From Longispora sp040681875 (lineage in GTDB: Bacteria; Actinomycetota; Actinomycetes; Mycobacteriales; Micromonosporaceae), in NCBI RefSeq assembly GCF_040681875.1, contig NZ_JBFAZP010000010.1, positions 305,251-369,250 of the forward strand: a stretch of DNA of 64,000 nt. Direction: 5' to 3'. Within the stretch, counting starts at the first letter, position 1; the number at the start of each line of letters is the position of its first letter. Shown here piece by piece: positions 1 through 11,044 of this stretch. The notes under the pieces are model-generated. The model made no database searches, was not told the origin of the DNA, and was given only the letters and a program-made list of their open reading frames with translations. The position numbers and the translations under genes were made by a program.

Positions 1-6
1 GGTGCG

Positions 7-414
7 ATGAAGAATCTGATGCCCGGAGTGCCGGAGACCCTGCTCGACATCGAAACCGGTCCGGCGACAGCGCTGGCCAACGGCGAGGACCCGGCGACCG
101 TCGCCGCGCAGTACCCGACGTCGAGTGCCGCGTGGGCCGCGCTCGCCGACCGGGCGTACCAGGCCGGCGAGGTCGTGACCTCCTACGCGTTCGCCCGCAC
201 CGGCTACCACCGCGGCCTGGACCAGCTCCGCCGCGCCGGCTGGAAGGGCCACGGCCCCGTGCCGTGGAACCACGAGCCCAACCAGGGCTTCCTGCGCGCC
301 CTGCACGCCCTGGGCCGCGCGGCCGACGCGATCGGCGAGTCGGACGAGGCGGCCCGCTGCGCCCAGTTCCTCCGCGACTGTGACCCGGCCGCCGGGGACG
401 CTCTTACTGGCTGA
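7..414 (+). CDS. DUF3151 family protein
   Basis: A 135-aa soluble protein matching the actinobacterial DUF3151 family. The core around residues 36-90 (YPTSSAAWAALAD, SYAFARTGYHRGLD, GWKGHGPVPW) is what I recognise. The fold looks helical and TPR-like, and no catalytic function is known to me. In many actinomycetes this gene lies between fructose-bisphosphate aldolase and purA, which fits the purA gene nearby. Only six bases precede the chosen ATG, so an upstream start cannot be excluded; ATG at 19 is an internal alternative. Its 3' end overlaps the convergent gene by about 11 nt. Confidence 0.85.
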   Translation: MKNLMPGVPETLLDIETGPATALANGEDPATVAAQYPTSSAAWAALADRAYQAGEVVTSYAFARTGYHRGLDQLRRAGWKGHGPVPWNHEPNQGFLRALHALGRAADAIGESDEAARCAQFLRDCDPAAGDALTG

Positions 415-1276
415 CCTGCACGTACACGGCCCAGGCGTCGCGCTCGATCCACCAGTTGCGGCGCTTGGGCACCGTGCCCTCCACCCCGTCGTCCAGGTAC
501 GGCAGCGAGTCGACCTTCGGGGTGATGCCGACGGCCCGGCCGCGCGCCCGGCGTACCTCGATGCGGGTCTTCGCCTTGAAGACGCCCTTGCTGACCACCG
601 GCACCGCGACGGCCACGTCGACCAGCCCGTCGTCGGGGACCGCGCCCGGGGCGAGCGGCAGGCCGTCGAACGTGGCGTAGCCCGAGCCGTTCGCGACCGC
701 GATGGCCAGGATCGGCTCCTCGCCGTCGCTGAGCACGATGTCGTCCACCTCCACGCCCGCCCGCCACGTCTGGGCGCGGCCCGCGTCGTCGGTGGTGCCG
801 AGCAGGGCCCCGTTGAGGGTGACCGAGCCGGCGTCGGTGCGCAGCAGGTCCAGCCGGCGGATCGTGCCCGCGATCACGGCTGCGGCGACCTCGGCCGGGT
901 CCTTGGGCAACCCGAGGAGCGTCACGAGGGGTGAGGCGTCCAGCGGCAGCACCCCGATCGGCGGCAGGTCCGGGACGGTCCGGTCGGCGGGCAGGTCGTC
1001 GGTGCGCTTCCCCGGCGCGGGGGCGTAGCGCTTCACGAGCCGGCGGAGCACCGCCCGGAGTTCCCCGTCGGTGCTCGCGGCGACGACCAGCCGTTTGTTC
1101 GACTCGAGTACGGCGTCGATCTCCGCGTCGGAGTTCGCCGTGACAAGCGTCACCTCGGCACCCGCCGCGCGCAGCGCGTCACGGCAGTGCAGCACGGGAG
1201 TACGCGTCCCGCACCCGCCGTCATCGCAGCACCCACCGGCGCCGTCACCCAACGTGAGGATGATGACCTCGCTCAC
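404..1276 (-). CDS. diacylglycerol kinase-like protein, probably catalytically degenerate
   Basis: A 290-aa protein with the layout of the diacylglycerol/lipid kinase catalytic family. An N-terminal alpha/beta part has LVVAASTDGELRAVLRRL where the GGDGT loop normally sits, then IGVLPLDASP where PxGTxN is expected, then LDLLRTD and a beta-rich C-terminal half. Both nucleotide-binding signatures are altered, so kinase activity is doubtful. The N-terminus carries an odd Cys/Gly cluster (GGCCDDGGCGTRTPVLHC, about residues 12-29) that could bind metal. I chose GTG at 1276 because AAGGGGGT lies just upstream. The longer version starting at 1354 would abut the purA start. It is divergent from purA. 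Confidence 0.7.
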   Translation of the reverse strand: MSEVIILTLGDGAGGCCDDGGCGTRTPVLHCRDALRAAGAEVTLVTANSDAEIDAVLESNKRLVVAASTDGELRAVLRRLVKRYAPAPGKRTDDLPADRTVPDLPPIGVLPLDASPLVTLLGLPKDPAEVAAAVIAGTIRRLDLLRTDAGSVTLNGALLGTTDDAGRAQTWRAGVEVDDIVLSDGEEPILAIAVANGSGYATFDGLPLAPGAVPDDGLVDVAVAVPVVSKGVFKAKTRIEVRRARGRAVGITPKVDSLPYLDDGVEGTVPKRRNWWIERDAWAVYVQVSQ

Positions 1277-1354
1277 CGGGACCCCCTTCGTCAGTTCGTG
1301 GGTTAGCCTTTCATCCGCATCGGTTAGGCTGCGGCGCGGGTTAGGGGCGGACAT

Positions 1355-2653
1355 ATGTCAGCGATTGTTCTTATTGGCGCGCAGTGGGGCGATGAAGGCA
1401 AGGGAAAGATCACCGACATGCTCGGCGGTCAGACCGACTACGTCGTGCGCTACTCGGGCGGCAACAACGCCGGACACACCGTCGTGACCCCGGACGGCCA
1501 GAAGTACGCACTGCACCTCTTGCCCTCCGGCGCGCTGTCCCCCACCGCGATCATCGTCATCGGCAACGGCGTCGTCATCGACCCGAAGGTCCTCCTGGGT
1601 GAGATCGACGGCCTCGCCGAGCGCGGCATGGACGTCACCCCCCGGCTGCGGATCTCCGGCGACGCGCACCTCGTCATGCCCCACCACCGGGCGCTGGACC
1701 GGGTCGTCGAGCGCTACCTCGGCTCCGCGAAGATCGGCACCACCGGCCGGGGCATCGGCCCGTCCTACGGCGACAAGGTCGCCCGGATGGGCATCCGCGC
1801 CCAGGACCTGCTCGACCCGGGCATCCTGCGCAAGAAGCTCGAGCTGGCGCTGCGCGAGAAGAACCAGATCCTCACCAAGGTGTACAACCGCAAGGCGCTG
1901 GACCTGGAGGTCGTCCTCGAGGAGTACCTGGGGTACGCCGAGCGGATCGCCCCCTTCATCGTCGACACCCGCACCCTGATCTGGGACGCGCTCGACCGCG
2001 GCGAGGTCGTGCTGTTCGAGGGCGCGCAGGCCACCATGCTCGACATGGACCACGGCACCTACCCGTTCGTGACCTCCTCGAACCCGATCTCCGCCGGGGC
2101 CTGCGTCGGGGCCGGTGTGCCGCCGACCCGGATCACCCAGGTGATCGGCGTGACGAAGGCGTACACGACCCGGGTCGGCTCGGGGCCGTTCCCGACCGAG
2201 CTGCTCGACGAGATGGGCGAGCACATCCGCAAGACGGGCGGCGAGTACGGCACGACGACCGGTCGCGAGCGGCGCACCGGCTGGTTCGACGCCGTCATCG
2301 GCCGGTACGCGACCCGGCTCAACGGGATCACCGACCTCGTCGTCACGAAGCTCGACATCCTCTCCGGCCTGGAGCAGGTCCCGATCTGCGTGGCGTACGA
2401 CGTCGACGGGGTGCGCCACCACGACATCCCGATGACCCAGACGGACTTCCACCACGCGAAGCCGGTGTACGAGTACCTGCCCGGCTGGTGGGAGGACATC
2501 TCCAAGGCGCGGGTGTTCGAGGACCTGCCGGTCAACGCGCAGAACTACGTCAAGCGCATCGAGGAGCTGTGCGGGACGAAGGTCAGCATCGTGGGGGTGG
2601 GCCCGGGGCGCGACGAGAACGTGGTCATCCACGAACTGATCCCGCGCCGCTAG
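1355..2653 (+). CDS. purA: adenylosuccinate synthetase
   Basis: 432 aa, the normal length for PurA. It catalyses the GTP-dependent condensation of IMP with aspartate to adenylosuccinate, the first committed step to AMP, in the cytoplasm. The GDEGKGK P-loop is at residues 12-18, followed by NNAGHT. TGRGIGPSYGDK, FEGAQATMLDMDHGTYPFVTSSNP and the C-terminal TTTGRERRTGWFD block are all intact. The ATG overlaps a CATATG. It reads away from the lipid-kinase-like gene and is followed after 109 bp by purD, so the two may be co-transcribed. Confidence 0.98.
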   Translation: MSAIVLIGAQWGDEGKGKITDMLGGQTDYVVRYSGGNNAGHTVVTPDGQKYALHLLPSGALSPTAIIVIGNGVVIDPKVLLGEIDGLAERGMDVTPRLRISGDAHLVMPHHRALDRVVERYLGSAKIGTTGRGIGPSYGDKVARMGIRAQDLLDPGILRKKLELALREKNQILTKVYNRKALDLEVVLEEYLGYAERIAPFIVDTRTLIWDALDRGEVVLFEGAQATMLDMDHGTYPFVTSSNPISAGACVGAGVPPTRITQVIGVTKAYTTRVGSGPFPTELLDEMGEHIRKTGGEYGTTTGRERRTGWFDAVIGRYATRLNGITDLVVTKLDILSGLEQVPICVAYDVDGVRHHDIPMTQTDFHHAKPVYEYLPGWWEDISKARVFEDLPVNAQNYVKRIEELCGTKVSIVGVGPGRDENVVIHELIPRR

Positions 2654-2762
2654 CCACCACCGGACCCGGGTCGGGGCCACGAGCGCCTCGACCCGAGTCC
2701 TGAGCCCCGAGCCCAGGCGGGCCGACCGGGCCGACAGCCCTGATCCGGCCGTGAAATAGGCT

Positions 2763-3989
2763 GTGGACGTGCGCGTACTTGTGATCGGCACCGGGGGGCG
2801 CGAGCACGCCCTGGTCACCGCCCTGTCCCTCGACCCCGCCGTCAGCCACGTCCTGGCCGCCCCCGGTAACCCCGGGATGGCAGCCGTGGCCGAGCTGCGT
2901 GCCGTGGACCCCATGGACCCGGCCGCCGTCGCGGCCCTGGCCGTGGAGACCGCCGCCGACCTCGTGATCGTCGGCCCTGAGGCACCCCTGGTCGCGGGGG
3001 TCGCCGACGCCGTGCGCGCCGCCGGGATCGCCACCTTCGGTCCGTCGTTCGAGGCCGCCCGGCTGGAGGGTTCGAAGGACTTCTCCAAGGCCGTGATGGC
3101 CGCCGCCGGCATCCCGACCGCGAGGTCGTACACGTGTGACACGCCGGAGCAGGCCGCCGCCGCGCTGGACGAGTTCGGCGCGCCGTACGTGGTGAAGGAC
3201 GACGCGCTGGCCGCTGGGAAGGGCGTCGCGGTCACCGACGACCGGGACACCGCCCTCGCGCACGCCGCCGCGTGTGGCCGGGTGGTGATCGAGGAGTACC
3301 TCGACGGGCCCGAGGTGTCGCTGTTCGTGGTGTGCGAGGGGCTGACCGGCGTGCCGCTGCTGCCCGCCCAGGATTTCAAGCGGATCGGGGACGGAGACAC
3401 GGGGCTCAACACGGGCGGCATGGGTGCGTACGCGCCGCTGTCGTGGGCGCCCGCCGACCTCGTACCCGTCGTGATGTCCGAGGTCGTGGCGCCGCTGCTG
3501 GCGGAGATGGACTCCCGGGGTACCCCCTTCGGTGGTCTGTTGTTCGTGGGTCTGGCCCTGACGGCCAAGGGCCCGAAGGTGATCGAGTTCAACGTGCGGT
3601 TCGGCGACCCGGAGACCCAGGTCGTGCTGCCGCTGCTCAGGTCGGGGCTCGGGGAGCTGCTGCACGCGGCGGCGACCGGGAAGCTGGCCGGGCACCCGCC
3701 GCTGGAGTGGCACGACGGCGCGGCGGTGGCCGTGGTCATGGCCTCCGCCGGCTACCCGGTCACGTCCCGGTCGGGCGACGTCATCACCGGCGCGGACGAC
3801 CCGGGCGTGCTGCACGCCGGCACGGCGCGCGACGGGGCGGGCGAGCTCGTCACCGCCGGTGGCCGGGTGCTGTGCTGCACGGCGGTCGCGGACTCGGTGC
3901 CCGAGGCGCGGGCGGCCGCCTACCGGCTCGTGGAGAAGGTGCGTTTCGACGGCGCGCAGCACCGGACGGACATCGCCGCCGAGCGGTGA
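2763..3989 (+). CDS. purD: phosphoribosylamine-glycine ligase (GARS)
   Basis: 408-aa ATP-grasp enzyme that ligates glycine to 5-phosphoribosylamine, step 2 of de novo purine synthesis. The N-terminal GTGGREHAL is at residues 9-17. The ATP-grasp core contains VVKDDALAAGKGVAVTDD, EEYLDGPEVSLF and the signature NVRFGDPETQVVLPLL. It starts at GTG 2763; an in-frame GTG two codons downstream is possible. It shares strand and pathway with purA upstream. The next gene on the left arm of the cluster, purB, is separated by two unrelated minus-strand genes. Confidence 0.97.
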   Translation: MDVRVLVIGTGGREHALVTALSLDPAVSHVLAAPGNPGMAAVAELRAVDPMDPAAVAALAVETAADLVIVGPEAPLVAGVADAVRAAGIATFGPSFEAARLEGSKDFSKAVMAAAGIPTARSYTCDTPEQAAAALDEFGAPYVVKDDALAAGKGVAVTDDRDTALAHAAACGRVVIEEYLDGPEVSLFVVCEGLTGVPLLPAQDFKRIGDGDTGLNTGGMGAYAPLSWAPADLVPVVMSEVVAPLLAEMDSRGTPFGGLLFVGLALTAKGPKVIEFNVRFGDPETQVVLPLLRSGLGELLHAAATGKLAGHPPLEWHDGAAVAVVMASAGYPVTSRSGDVITGADDPGVLHAGTARDGAGELVTAGGRVLCCTAVADSVPEARAAAYRLVEKVRFDGAQHRTDIAAER

Positions 3990-4095
3990 CCCGGAATCGT
4001 CGCAGGGCGCTTGGCGGCATCACGGAATCGCCGCCCGGGCGGTGACGGCACGCCGGATTGCGCGGCGGGGAATGGCGCACTCGTGGGGCCAGGTT

Positions 4096-4410
4096 CTAGT
4101 TCCGTGACTCGAAAGACAGCACAAATCCGCCGTCGGGTACCGGCCGATAGGTGATCGCGCCGGTCGAGTGCGTGAGTACCTCGGCCCGGCAATGCGTCGG
4201 TACCGCGCCCGCGAGCCATTCGTGGTCCCGTTCGAACTGGTGCCACGCGTGTTCGTCGACGGCTTCGGCGTCCACGATGAGGCAGGAGCAGTGGTAGATG
4301 GCCGTGCCGTCCAGCACGGCCGGGAACATCGGCTTGTGGCAGACAGCCCCGCACCAGAGGAGTTCTCGGAGCAGGTGTCCGCCGACTGGCACTTTTGTGG
4401 TGCTGTCCAT
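4096..4410 (-). CDS. small protein with zinc-ribbon-like Cys pattern
   Basis: 104 aa, not assigned to a named family. A good ribosome site (AGAGGAAA, 6 nt before ATG) supports the start at 4410. The N-terminal third has LLWCGAVCHKPMF followed by YHCSC, a CxxxC...CxC pattern resembling the zinc-beta-ribbon of serine recombinases, but no resolvase domain is present. The C-terminal part is acidic, with HQFERDHEWL. It could be a stand-alone zinc-ribbon protein or a decayed recombinase tail. It ends about 105 bp beyond the purD stop, in convergent orientation. Confidence 0.6.
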   Translation of the reverse strand: MDSTTKVPVGGHLLRELLWCGAVCHKPMFPAVLDGTAIYHCSCLIVDAEAVDEHAWHQFERDHEWLAGAVPTHCRAEVLTHSTGAITYRPVPDGGFVLSFESRN

Positions 4411-4490
4411 GTGGTTTCCTCTCTGCTCTCCATTCCACTCTGGTGCATGCCGCCCGGAATAGTGGTCGGTTGTTGAGTGAATGTTGGTCG

Positions 4491-5036
4491 CTAGACGCGT
4501 ACCCCCGAGAAGAAGGTGTTTGTCGCACCATCTGAAATGGCCTCGCCAGGGCGGTTGTAGTAGTTGATGAGAGAGCCTCCCCAACGCATGTCCATGTAGT
4601 CCGCTGTGAGCTTCAGGGAGTTCACCAACGGGGCGACCGCCTCGGGGGACTCGTTGCTCAGCGCGGTGACCGACCACAACGTCTTGCCCTGCATCCGGTC
4701 GCGGAAGTCCACGCCGGGGACGCGCAGCCAGGCGGACCAGTGGTCGAGGTACAACTTGGCGGGCGCGGCGATGCTGTACCAGTAGACCGGCGAGGCGATG
4801 ACGATGTCGGTGGCCTCCACTGTGGCCTCCAGTAGCAGCTTCGCGTTCCCCTCGGGGGCGGGGTAGACGCCGTCGCCCGAGTGCCGGATGTCCTGGAACG
4901 GGTCCAGCGGCAGGTCGGACAGCCGCAGCCACTGCTGGGTGGCGTCCTCGGGCAGCTGTTCGGCCGCGAAGCGGGCCATCGCTTCCGTGTTGCCGCCGTG
5001 GCGCGCGCTGGCGAGCAGGAAGAGGAAGTGCCGCAT
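4491..5036 (-). CDS. NAD(P)H-dependent FMN reductase / flavodoxin-fold oxidoreductase
   Basis: 181-aa flavodoxin-fold protein. The N-terminal FLLASARHGGNTEAMA is the FMN-phosphate-binding loop of NADPH-dependent FMN reductases and NAD(P)H dehydrogenases. IVIASPVYWYSIAAPAKLYLDHW is the conserved second FMN contact. It probably reduces flavin or quinones in the cytoplasm; the substrate is unknown. The start at 5036 is set by AGGAG six bases upstream; a TTG two codons earlier is less likely. It is divergent from purB, with about 150 bp between starts. Confidence 0.85.
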   Translation of the reverse strand: MRHFLFLLASARHGGNTEAMARFAAEQLPEDATQQWLRLSDLPLDPFQDIRHSGDGVYPAPEGNAKLLLEATVEATDIVIASPVYWYSIAAPAKLYLDHWSAWLRVPGVDFRDRMQGKTLWSVTALSNESPEAVAPLVNSLKLTADYMDMRWGGSLINYYNRPGEAISDGATNTFFSGVRV

Positions 5037-5187
5037 GGCCAACTCCTATGCATGTGCATTATTTGTATGTGCAGAGGAATCCTGCCTTCGGCATTCTGGG
5101 CGGTCAATGTTCCGTGGGTCACACCTTCCGGGCTGGCGGGCGCCCCTTCTTGGCTGGTGGGCAGGGTCACAGCCATAGGATGGGGGC

Positions 5188-6606
5188 GTGCAGATCCCGA
5201 ATGTCCTCGCCGACCGCTACGCCTCCGCCGAGCTCACCGAGCTGTGGTCGCCGGCGTACAAGATCGTTCTGGAGCGTCAGCTCTGGCTGGCCGTCCTGCG
5301 GGCCCAGAAGGAGCTCGGGGTCGCGATCCCCGACGGCGTGATCGAGGCCTACGAGGCCGTCGTCGCGCACGTCGACCTGGAGTCGATCGCCGCCCGGGAG
5401 CGGGTCACCCGGCACGACGTGAAGGCGCGGATCGAGGAGTTCTCGGCGCTCGCCGGGCACGAGCACATCCACAAGGGCATGACCTCGCGGGACCTCACCG
5501 AGAACGTCGAGCAGCTCCAGATCCTGTCCTCGCTGAAGCTGATCCAGGGCCGGATCGCGGCGACGCTGGCCCGGTTGGGCGAGCGGGCGGGGGAGTACAC
5601 GGCGCTGACCATGGTCGGCCGGTCGCACAACGTTGCGGCGCAGGCCACCACGCTGGGCAAGCGGTTCGCGAGCGCCGCCGAGGAGCTCCTGATCGCGTAC
5701 GAGCGGATCGACGACCTCGTCGACCGGTACCCGCTGCGGGGGATCAAGGGTCCGGTCGGCACGGCCGCCGACCAGCTGGACCTGCTGGGCGATCCGGACA
5801 AGCTCGACCAGTTGGAGCAGAAGGTCGCCGAGCACCTCGGCTTCAAGCGGGTCCTGACCAGCGTCGGCCAGGTCTACCCGCGCTCGCTGGACTTCGACGT
5901 GCTCTCGGCGCTGGCCCAGTCCGCGGCCGCCCCGTCGAGCCTGGCGACCACGATCCGGCTGATGGCGGGCCAGGAGCTGGTGACCGAGGGCTTCAAGGCC
6001 GGCCAGGTCGGCTCCTCGGCGATGCCGCACAAGATGAACACCCGGTCCTGCGAACGGGTCAACGGCCTGTCCGTGATCGTGCGCGGCTACCTGGGCATGG
6101 TCGGCGAGCTGGCCGGTGACCAGTGGAACGAGGGCGACGTGTCCTGTTCCGTGGTCCGCCGGGTCGCGCTGCCCGACGCGTTCTTCGCCCTGGACGGCCT
6201 GTTCCAGACGTTCCTGACGGTGCTCCAGGAGTTCGGCGCGTACCCGGCGGTCGTCGAGCGCGAGCTGGACCGGTACCTGCCGTTCCTGGCCACCACGAAG
6301 ATCCTGGTCGCCGCCGTGCAGCGGGGCGTCGGCCGCGAGCAGGTGCACGAGGCGATCAAGGAGCACGCGGTGGCCGTCGCGCTGGGCATGCGGGAGAAGG
6401 GCGCGGCGGACAACGACCTGTACGACCGGCTCGCCGCCGACCCCCGGCTCAAGCTGACCCGCGCGGAGATCGACGCCCTGGTGGCCGACCCGGGCACGTT
6501 CACGGGCGCGGCGGGGGCGCAGGTGGCCCAGGTGCTCGCCCGGATCGAGAAGGTCCTCGCGGCGCACCCGGACGCCACGTCCTACGCGCCGGGCGCGATC
6601 CTCTAG
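5188..6606 (+). CDS. purB: adenylosuccinate lyase
   Basis: 472-aa member of the fumarase/aspartase superfamily. It cleaves SAICAR to AICAR and adenylosuccinate to AMP. The family signature GSSAMPHKMN occurs near residue 275. Catalytic-site blocks GHEHIHKGMTSRDLTEN and GRSHNVAAQATTLGKR are present. It starts at GTG 5188 after GATGGGGGC. It is followed by a strong terminator-like hairpin, so it seems to be transcribed alone. Length and ends are normal. Confidence 0.97.
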   Translation: MQIPNVLADRYASAELTELWSPAYKIVLERQLWLAVLRAQKELGVAIPDGVIEAYEAVVAHVDLESIAARERVTRHDVKARIEEFSALAGHEHIHKGMTSRDLTENVEQLQILSSLKLIQGRIAATLARLGERAGEYTALTMVGRSHNVAAQATTLGKRFASAAEELLIAYERIDDLVDRYPLRGIKGPVGTAADQLDLLGDPDKLDQLEQKVAEHLGFKRVLTSVGQVYPRSLDFDVLSALAQSAAAPSSLATTIRLMAGQELVTEGFKAGQVGSSAMPHKMNTRSCERVNGLSVIVRGYLGMVGELAGDQWNEGDVSCSVVRRVALPDAFFALDGLFQTFLTVLQEFGAYPAVVERELDRYLPFLATTKILVAAVQRGVGREQVHEAIKEHAVAVALGMREKGAADNDLYDRLAADPRLKLTRAEIDALVADPGTFTGAAGAQVAQVLARIEKVLAAHPDATSYAPGAIL

Positions 6607-6685
6607 CCGGCCCCGCGCCGGACCGGGGCGAGCCGACACCCGGTTCGGCGCGCCCGGGACGGGCGGCCGTGCCGCCGGATCTTCG

Positions 6686-6710
6686 GAGCCCCGGGCATCG
6701 CCCGGGGCTC
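6686..6710 (+). terminator. hairpin downstream of purB
   Basis: A perfect inverted repeat with 11-bp GC-rich arms (GAGCCCCGGGC / GCCCGGGGCTC) and a 3-nt loop, 80 bp after the purB stop. No U-tract follows, as is common for actinobacterial terminators. Confidence 0.65.
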
Positions 6711-6903
6711 CCGCCACATGTTCACGATGTGGAAAGTCGCTGCTAAGCGCGTGGAAATGTTGCCGCTGTTCGCGTGAAATGGCGACAGTTGTCCCCAACT
6801 ACCCAGTGGTGGCCGTCACTGTGCTGGTCAGAGGCGTGGTGATTCACGGCGACCGGTAAGCTCTGAGGCGCTAATGGCTGTGAATTAACGTCAGGAGTGA
6901 CCC

Positions 6904-7161
6904 GTGGCGCGCGTCGTAGTCGACGTCATGCTCAAGCCCGAGATCCTCGACCCGCAGGGGCAGGCGGTGGCCAATGCGCTGCCCCGGCTCGGCGTGACCG
7001 AGGTGTCGTCGGTGCGGATCGGTAAGCGGATCGAGCTCGAGTTCGTCGGCGAGCCAGACCTGGACAAGGCCCGTGAGATCGCGGACAAGCTCCTGGCCAA
7101 CACGGTCATCGAGAGTTTCACGATCTCTGTCGCGGACGACAAGGGCCAGGTCGAGAAGTGA
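6904..7161 (+). CDS. purS: phosphoribosylformylglycinamidine synthase subunit PurS
   Basis: 85 aa, typical for PurS. This small dimeric subunit bridges PurQ and PurL in the three-part FGAM synthase, where it helps channel ammonia. The opening VVVDVMLKPEILDPQGQAV and RIGKRIELEF match the family. It starts at GTG 6904, after AGGAGTGACCC. Its stop overlaps the purQ start by 4 nt, which indicates translational coupling. The order S-Q-L is the usual actinobacterial and Bacillus-type arrangement. Confidence 0.96.
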   Translation: MARVVVDVMLKPEILDPQGQAVANALPRLGVTEVSSVRIGKRIELEFVGEPDLDKAREIADKLLANTVIESFTISVADDKGQVEK

Positions 7162-7837
7162 AGATCGGGGTAGTCACCTTCCCCGGCTCACTCGACGACG
7201 GGGACGCGCGCCGGGCCGCCCGCCTGGCGGGTGCCGAGGCCGTGCAGCTCTGGCACGCCGACGCGGACCTGAAGGGCGTGGACGCGGTCGTCCTGCCCGG
7301 CGGCTTCTCGTACGGCGACTACCTGCGCTGCGGCGCCATCGCCCGGTTCTCGCCGGTGATGGAGAAGATCATCGACGCGGCCAAGGGCGGCCTGCCGGTG
7401 CTCGGTATCTGCAACGGTTTCCAGGTGCTCTGCGAGGCGCACCTGCTGCCGGGCGCCCTGCTCCGCAACTCCCACCTGCACTTCCGCAACCGGGACCAGA
7501 AACTGCGGGTCGAGAACACCTCGACCGCGTGGACCAGCGGCTACACCGAGGGCCAGGAGATCGTCATCCCGGTCAAGAACGGTGAGGGCTGCTACCAGGC
7601 CGACGAGCACACGCTCGACGCGCTGGAGGCCGAGGGCCGGGTCGTCGTGCGCTACGTGGAGGGCAACCCGAACGGCTCGCAGCGCGACATCGCCGGCATC
7701 CGCAACGAGGCCGGCAACGTCGTCGGGCTGATGCCGCACCCGGAACACGCCACGGAGGCGCTGACCGGCCCGTTCGGCGGCGGTGTCGACGGCCTGGTGA
7801 TGTTCACGTCCGTTCTCGCGTCGCTGGGAGTCAAAGC

Positions 7838-7841
<4 letters not shown>
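7158..7841 (+). CDS. purQ: phosphoribosylformylglycinamidine synthase subunit PurQ (glutaminase)
   Basis: 227-aa class I glutamine amidotransferase that feeds ammonia to PurL for FGAM formation. The nucleophile is the Cys in VLGICNGFQVL, at about residue 85. The His/Glu pair of the triad is in MPHPEHA, near residue 193. It starts at GTG 7158, overlapping the purS stop by 4 nt, and its own stop overlaps the purL ATG (ATGA). The three subunits are therefore one translational unit. Confidence 0.97.
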
Positions 7842-10075
<2,234 letters not shown>

Positions 10076-10834
10076 GTGTCCGAGGCGCCGGTCACGCAAC
10101 CCGGGAGCGGGGTCCGCTTCGACTGGGGGCTGACCGGCGCCGCCGAACTCGGCAGGATTTGTTCTGTTCTGGTCGTGGTGGACGTTCTGTCGTTCACCAC
10201 GTCCGTGAGCGTCGCGGTCAGCCGCGGCACCCGGGTGTACCCGTTCCCGTGGGACTCCCAGGCCGCCGAGTACGCGCGCCGGATCGGGGCCACCGTCGCC
10301 GCCGCCCGGCGCGGGGCCACCCCGAAGCACCCGTGGTCGCTGTCGCCGGCCGCGCTGGCCGGGGCCCCGTTCGTGTCCGACCTGGTGCTGCCCTCGCCCA
10401 ACGGCTCGGCCATCTGCTCCGCCGCCGGCTCCACCGGGGTGCCGGTGGTCGCGGGCTGCCTGCGCAACGCGCGCGCCGTCTCCCGCTGGCTCCTCTCCCA
10501 GGGGTACGGCACGGCGGACCGCCCGATCGGCGTCATCGCGGCGGGCGAACGCTGGCCGAACGCGACCCTCCGCCCGTCCGTGGAGGACCTGCTCGGCGGG
10601 GCCGCGATCCTCGACGGCCTGGTGACCGCCGAGGGTGGCCTGTCCGTGGAGGCGGCGGTGGCCCTGGCCTCGTACTCCGGTGTCCCGGACATCAGCGCGG
10701 CCGTCCGGGGCAGTGTCTCGGCCGGTGAGCTGCGGGACATGGGCTTCGCGGCCGATGTGGACATCGCCACCCAGCGCAACGTGTCCGACGTCGTCCCGAT
10801 CCTGCGCAACGACTCGTTCATCCCGGCCGTCTAG
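10076..10834 (+). CDS. 2-phosphosulfolactate phosphatase (ComB) family protein
   Basis: 252 aa of the ComB family. The conserved patterns VVVDVLSFTTSVSVAVSRG, LPSPNGSAIC and AAGERW are present. Named members hydrolyse 2-phosphosulfolactate in coenzyme M synthesis. Actinobacteria lack that pathway as far as I know, so the family call should not be read as a substrate. The GTG start lies immediately after the purL stop with no spacer, implying co-translation with purSQL and suggesting a housekeeping phosphatase role near nucleotide metabolism. The last point is inference. Confidence 0.85.
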   Translation: MSEAPVTQPGSGVRFDWGLTGAAELGRICSVLVVVDVLSFTTSVSVAVSRGTRVYPFPWDSQAAEYARRIGATVAAARRGATPKHPWSLSPAALAGAPFVSDLVLPSPNGSAICSAAGSTGVPVVAGCLRNARAVSRWLLSQGYGTADRPIGVIAAGERWPNATLRPSVEDLLGGAAILDGLVTAEGGLSVEAAVALASYSGVPDISAAVRGSVSAGELRDMGFAADVDIATQRNVSDVVPILRNDSFIPAV

Positions 10835-11044
10835 GCCCGCCGCGCCATCCGGCGAGCATGCCCCCGGCCCTGCGCCGTCCACCCCGCCACCCTGCGCGCC
10901 CGTCCGGCCCGGCCATTGCGCCCCACCCGGCCCACCTCGTCCGAGCCTGTCCCGGCCGCCATGTGCCCTGTTCAGTCCGGTTCCCCGGGCGCTTTTCTGA
11001 TTCCGGTGCGGATCCGCCGCGCCGGAACAGCAAAGGACACAGCG

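Noticed and set aside
1358..3739. A 793-aa minus-strand reading frame
   Set aside because: Antisense to purA and purD; low-complexity Arg/Ser/Ala composition typical of GC-rich shadows.
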